Shown here: piece by piece, positions 60,337 to 64,000 of the stretch | How the letters are laid out: each line of letters opens with the position of its first letter | Numbering within the stretch: the first letter of the stretch is position 1 | NCBI GenBank assembly: GCA_002281555.1 | Contig: NCGJ01000001.1 | Span: 265,914-329,913 of the forward strand | Direction of reading: 5' to 3' | From: Hydrogenophilales bacterium 28-61-23 | Lineage (GTDB): Bacteria; Pseudomonadota; Gammaproteobacteria; Burkholderiales; Thiobacillaceae | DNA length: 64,000 bases | Notes under the pieces: generated by a model | The model's database searches: none | The model's input: the letters and a program-made list of their open reading frames with translations, nothing else | What the model was told of the DNA's origin: nothing | Program-made: the position numbers and the translations under genes

Positions 60337-60626
60337 CGCGCGTCCGTGCTGTTGCGCCAGGCCAAATAGTCGGTTGCCGCAGTTTCCAGCTTCGGCCGGG
60401 GCTTATCGATGTTGTCCAAAGCCACAAAAAAAGCATCCCAATCACACGGTGACAGCATCAACGTCTCGCTTTCGGCCAGGATTTGTTTGGCACGCGCCTG
60501 CGCGGAGGCAATGAGGAATGCGCTCAACGAGACACCCGCCGTCGCCGCTGCACGGACGATCAAGCTCTTGATCTCGGGTGAAGTACGCAGGTCTCTGCGC
60601 TCATACGGTTGAGAAGGGATCGTCAT
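60333..60626 (-). CDS. DUF1778 (TacA-type) antitoxin
   Basis: A 97-residue antitoxin-like protein. The N-terminal ribbon-helix-helix DNA-binding part is YERRDLRTSPEIKSLIVRAA, and ATAGVSLSAFLIASA is the hallmark helix of DUF1778. The C-terminal tail (SPCDWDAFFVALDNIDKPRPK) would wrap a GNAT toxin, blocking its acetyltransferase action on aminoacyl-tRNA. Only a short remnant of that toxin follows. I chose MTIPSQPYERR rather than an ATG five codons upstream. Such antitoxins repress their own promoter; ACGGA repeats upstream (near 60641-60660) may be the operator. Confidence 0.85.
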   Translation of the reverse strand: MTIPSQPYERRDLRTSPEIKSLIVRAAATAGVSLSAFLIASAQARAKQILAESETLMLSPCDWDAFFVALDNIDKPRPKLETAATDYLAWRNSTDAR

Positions 60627-60805
60627 GACATGCCTTTGCAATGATTACGGAAAACATACGGATATGATTTAGGCAACAAGGCGATGGGCCGCAATTGCTC
60701 CGTAATAATGCCGTATCAACGAAGGGCGTTTATGCGCGCGAGAGCGCGATGTGGAGGGTGCTTTCCTGTGAAAAAACGGGGAAACCGTGGTCATGTCCTC
60801 TATTG

Positions 60806-61318
<513 letters not shown>

Positions 61319-61370
61319 ATGACATTAAAATAACAAGCCATGTAATTGTTGGTCTGAACAATTTTCCCCT

Positions 61371-61991
61371 TCAATTAGATAGAGAAGCAAGAAGCCAAAT
61401 GAAGATCACCACAACGAATGCAGATGAAGACCAATTAATAAGTCGCCGTGCACTTCGCATATCTTTTTCAGATATGGAGACAATGACGCTATCGGAGATT
61501 TCTGCCTGATTTGACCTGTAGTCATTAATAAGTCCTATGAGCCTGCCTTCATCAATCGCAAGGTTGCCAAGCTTAATATTGTATTTTGATTGTAGCCCGA
61601 TAATATTTCCCACCGCTTGCACAAATTTAGGCGAGATGCGTGTAGATGTCGCATCTTTCTTTAGGTGAATGTTCAGAATTCGGAATGGTATTTTTCCCAG
61701 AACAGTGCTGCCCTCAACCTTATCGATGCTTTTCCAAGCAAGCACATCCGATACACCAATAATTCTAAGACCTGATTTGTCAAGTGCGACAGCAACCGGG
61801 TTTTTTACGCACTCCCATAAGGACTTCAGTCCTATAAACAGAAGCAGTGCTACAGGAAGGCCAAACATAATTGCCATTGGTGGAAATAAAAATACAAGTC
61901 CGGCAATGGTTATCCCAGGAACAATCGCTAGCATCGACTCAAATATTTTTGCGGAAGTCGAGTAATAAATATGAAGCACTGGTTTCAACAT
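61371..61991 (-). CDS. Cassette-encoded membrane protein of unknown function (PH-like)
   Basis: A 206-residue protein starting MLKPVLHIYYSTSAKIF, 6 bp after the attC end (a longer upstream frame would run into the attC). Two membrane helices lie near residues 18-55, and a third at the C-terminus (SSSAFVVVIFIWLLAS). The soluble middle part, DKSGLRIIGVSDVLAWKSIDKVE, has the strand pattern of STM3941/PH-like domains. It is clearly AT-richer than the core genome, as expected of mobile cassettes. Function unknown. Confidence 0.65.
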   Translation of the reverse strand: MLKPVLHIYYSTSAKIFESMLAIVPGITIAGLVFLFPPMAIMFGLPVALLLFIGLKSLWECVKNPVAVALDKSGLRIIGVSDVLAWKSIDKVEGSTVLGKIPFRILNIHLKKDATSTRISPKFVQAVGNIIGLQSKYNIKLGNLAIDEGRLIGLINDYRSNQAEISDSVIVSISEKDMRSARRLINWSSSAFVVVIFIWLLASLSN

Positions 61992-61997
61992 GGCGAT

Positions 61998-62078
61998 GCC
62001 CAACGTCGAAGGTGAGGGGCGCGGAGGCAGCAAGCGAAGCTTGCTGGCGGAACGTCCCGCTCGACCGTAGTGTTAGAA
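61998..62078 (-). other. attC recombination site (81 bp) between cassettes
   Basis: On the minus strand it opens with TTCTAAC and closes with GTTGGGC. A central hairpin, CAGCAAGC-TTC-GCTTGCTG, and partly complementary GGTCGAG and CTTCGAC arms lie between. TTCTAAC is the exact complement of GTTAGAA at the start of its own cassette (62477-62483), as expected when the last bases of each site come from the next cassette. Confidence 0.8.
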
Positions 62079-62087
62079 GCAATGGCG

Positions 62088-62474
62088 CTACTCGGTGACA
62101 TGGCTTTTATAACCACATTGCGAGCACACCTGACGCTTCTGAAATTGCCACCGAAAGAAGAAGCGCACGGTGGCACCAAGCAGGAAAAGCACGCCACCGA
62201 GAAGCCACCCCTCAGCGAACAAGCCTGAGGTATTAGCGGGCTGGCCCAATGCTTTAGCACCACCGCGACGAACCAGGAACCAGGCAAATACAACCAAAGC
62301 GGCGGCATAGGCTAAGCCCCAAGGGCCAAGAATATGGGCGACAACTGCAAGGACAGAAAGAAGAAATAGGCAGACAAAGGTGACGCCGATGAGATCAGCC
62401 AGTGAAAACCGGATGGTTTTCTTTGTCTTGAGTGGCCCACCGCACGATGGGCAGATTGTTTGGCTTTGGTCCAT
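62088..62474 (-). CDS. Cassette-encoded zinc-ribbon membrane protein
   Basis: A 128-residue protein starting MDQSQTICPSCGGPLKT. A CPSC pair near residue 8 and CSQC near residue 120 (QVCSQCGYK) could form one or two zinc ribbons. Three hydrophobic helices lie between (about 25-50, 50-68 and 90-108). The ATG is 3 bp after GTTAGAA, the end of an upstream attachment site. The track of a longer N-terminus would cross that site and is rejected. Not recognised as a known family. Confidence 0.6.
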   Translation of the reverse strand: MDQSQTICPSCGGPLKTKKTIRFSLADLIGVTFVCLFLLSVLAVVAHILGPWGLAYAAALVVFAWFLVRRGGAKALGQPANTSGLFAEGWLLGGVLFLLGATVRFFFRWQFQKRQVCSQCGYKSHVTE

Positions 62475-62476
62475 GC

Positions 62477-62483
62477 TTCTAAC
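62477..62483 (-). other. Upstream attachment-site core of the first visible cassette
   Basis: GTTAGAA on the minus strand is the crossover core (G^TT). No full attC can be seen upstream of it, so the 100 bp to its right may be the remains of an attI or a degenerate attC. The closing heptamer of this cassette matches it perfectly. Confidence 0.5.
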
Positions 62484-62559
62484 GACGCTGTAGAAAAACC
62501 CCATTCCGCACCCCCACCGCGCCCCAAGCCGAATTTTTTTCAGCCCAGCACTCGCCGCG

Positions 62560-64000
62560 TCGCGAAATGATCAATTTCAAGTTTCCCAAGTTTGTTCTCC
62601 CCGATTTGCGTTCATTCGGCCTTCAATTAGGCCCATTTGGCGGGTTTCCCGCGCTTTCTTATCCCGCATAGCCGTGATGCGCCAGCTTCTCGATGTTGTG
62701 GACCAGGCAATACAACTTCTATTGCCCATCCACTTTCTTCTGGCCGCGTAGCGTAAACCGATCCAGGCGTTTATTGCCACGGGTGTTGCCGAACACCGGT
62801 TCCACCGTCGCGAAGCGCCAGGTGATCATGCGTTTGCCGCAGTCGCTGTCGATCTTCTGTTTCATCCGGTCGGTGTGACTTTCGTGCCCCAGCGCTTTGC
62901 CCAGGAAGAACGCGACCTGGCGTGTCTTCGTCTTCTCCGGGGTGCGCAAACACCGGCCTCTCTGCGCGCACGGCACGCAATCCTGTTGCGCGCCCTGGAA
63001 CTTGATCGCGGCAAAGCCGTTGATGGTGCAGTTGCCGCCATTGCCATAGAGCCGCTTGCCGGCCGGACAGATACAGGTCTTCTGCGTCAGATCGAACTGG
63101 AAGTCCTTCGGCTTGAAGTGGTTGGCCTTCTTTGACGGCGTGCCGCTCTTGTCGTGCAATGGGTCGGGTTTGGCCTTGTGCGCTTCCTGCCCGGCATAGC
63201 GTTCATCGCGTTGGCGGTAGCCGTTGTCCGGGATGTAGGCATCGACTTCGCTCGCCGCCAGTTGTTTGAGGTTGGCCTCGGAGTGATAGCCGGCATCGGC
63301 GGTAATCACCGTTTCAGGCGTGCGATAGGGCGCGGTGGCGTCCACCACGGGGAGGAGCAGTTCCTGTTCACTGCCGGTGCCGTGGGCTTGCGCGTCGACG
63401 ACGATCTGCGTCTTGGCATCCACCGCCGCCACCCCGGTGTAGCCCTGGATGACGCCCTTGCCGGTGGCCATCTTGGCCGATTCGTTATCGGTGCGATTGG
63501 ACAGCCGCACGCTGCCTTTGGAACCCTTGCGATCTTCGGGATGATCCTTGAGCCAGTCGCGCAGTTGTTGGGCTTCGCGCTGCAGCCGTTCCAGCGAACG
63601 GGATTCGCGCTGGGCGTCTGATTCGCTGGCAGGGGCGGCATCGGCGTCGCGATGCTTGTCCAGCATCGCCTTGGCGGCCTTCTCCATCTTCTCGGCTTGA
63701 CGCTGGTAGTCGGCGCGGGAGCCGGACTTGGCCTTGCTGGCGTTGCTGGGTAGTTTGACGCCGTCGATGGCGAACATCTCGCGGCCGATCAGGCCTTGGC
63801 GGTCACACACGGTGAGGACTTGGGCGAATAGTTTGGCGGTCAGGTCGCCCAGTTCGGAGACGAAGGCGGCCAGGGTGGTGAAGTTGGGTTGCGAATCGCC
63901 GGAGACGGCGATGAACACGACGTTGTCGCGGCAGGCGGCTTCGATCTTGCGGCTGGAGACGATGCCGCGACTGTAGGCGAGCAGGATGATCTTGAGGAGA
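62560..64000 (-). mobile_element. IS1182-type insertion sequence, left part
   Basis: The transposase above plus about 100 bp of non-coding sequence next to the cassette array. GGCCTTCAATTAGGCC and GCGGGTTTCCCGC, near 62618-62653, are short hairpins near the element end. The exact end and any target duplication could not be set without the other side. Confidence 0.5.
62659..64000 (-). pseudogene. IS1182-family transposase, amber-interrupted and cut by the window edge
   Basis: A DDE transposase of IS1182. The visible frame runs from the right edge to a TAG at 62719. Family features are RNKRLDRFTLRG-type C-terminus (here GNKRLDRFTLRGQKK), MFAIDGVKLPSNASK, the catalytic-region VITADAGYHSEANLK, and the Cys motif CICPAGKRLYGNGG with CVPCAQRGRCLR. 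After the TAG the same frame continues KLYCLVHNIEKLAHHGYAG to a TAA at 62659, which is the normal family ending. One TGG-to-TAG change has therefore removed about 20 residues. The N-terminus lies outside the window. Confidence 0.85.

Overview
The window looks like a chromosome segment of a GC-rich betaproteobacterium. The evidence is the conserved block rpsB-tsf-pyrH-frr-uppS-cdsA-dxr-rseP-bamA-skp-lpxD-fabZ-lpxA-lpxB-rnhB, a DUF1841 gene, a PEP-CTERM protein, a TorF-type porin, and both Rnf and Fix low-potential electron pathways. Genus cannot be fixed from the sequence alone. No rRNA, tRNA or CRISPR array was seen.

Layout. 1-1837: start of a membrane diguanylate cyclase that runs off the left edge. 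2149-8319: an accessory stretch in which two diverged copies of an unrecognised two-gene module flank katG, a decayed kdpC and a CorA-like gene. 8388-10628: a shortened KdpD-type sensor kinase and KdpE. 10738-14287: fixABCX. 14288-17503: gene remnants, a lone secF with a miniature SecD-like gene, a PtsN-like IIA gene and a 53-residue ORF. 17509-23112: a potassium-uptake operon kdpFABC, extended at both ends by small membrane ORFs and a porin. 23329-31731: a CDGSH protein, rnfABCDGE, a PEP-CTERM metalloprotease, nth and a FIST sensor. 31756-36516: DUF1841 and an RND efflux pair. 36653-51127: the translation, isoprenoid, outer-membrane and lipid A block. 51130-60232: motAB, a methyltransferase, an HDOD protein, smc, queF and psd. 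60238-64000: a second accessory region with a decayed toxin-antitoxin pair, an integron-type cassette array and an IS1182-family element cut by the right edge.

How the parts work together. The most suggestive signal is a shared promoter layout. Two 7-bp half-sites sit 11 bp apart, followed by 9 bp and a TAGNNT-like -10 box. It lies before kdpDE, the kdp operon, the PtsN-like gene and both copies of the unknown module. This reads as a KdpE regulon in which potassium transport, its sensor, a IIA-type phosphotransferase protein and a new small-protein module are switched together. Fix and Rnf would both supply low-potential electrons to ferredoxin or flavodoxin, for example for nitrogen fixation, but no nif genes are in the window. 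At the right end, attC sites whose end heptamers match their own cassettes show a real cassette array with no integrase in view.
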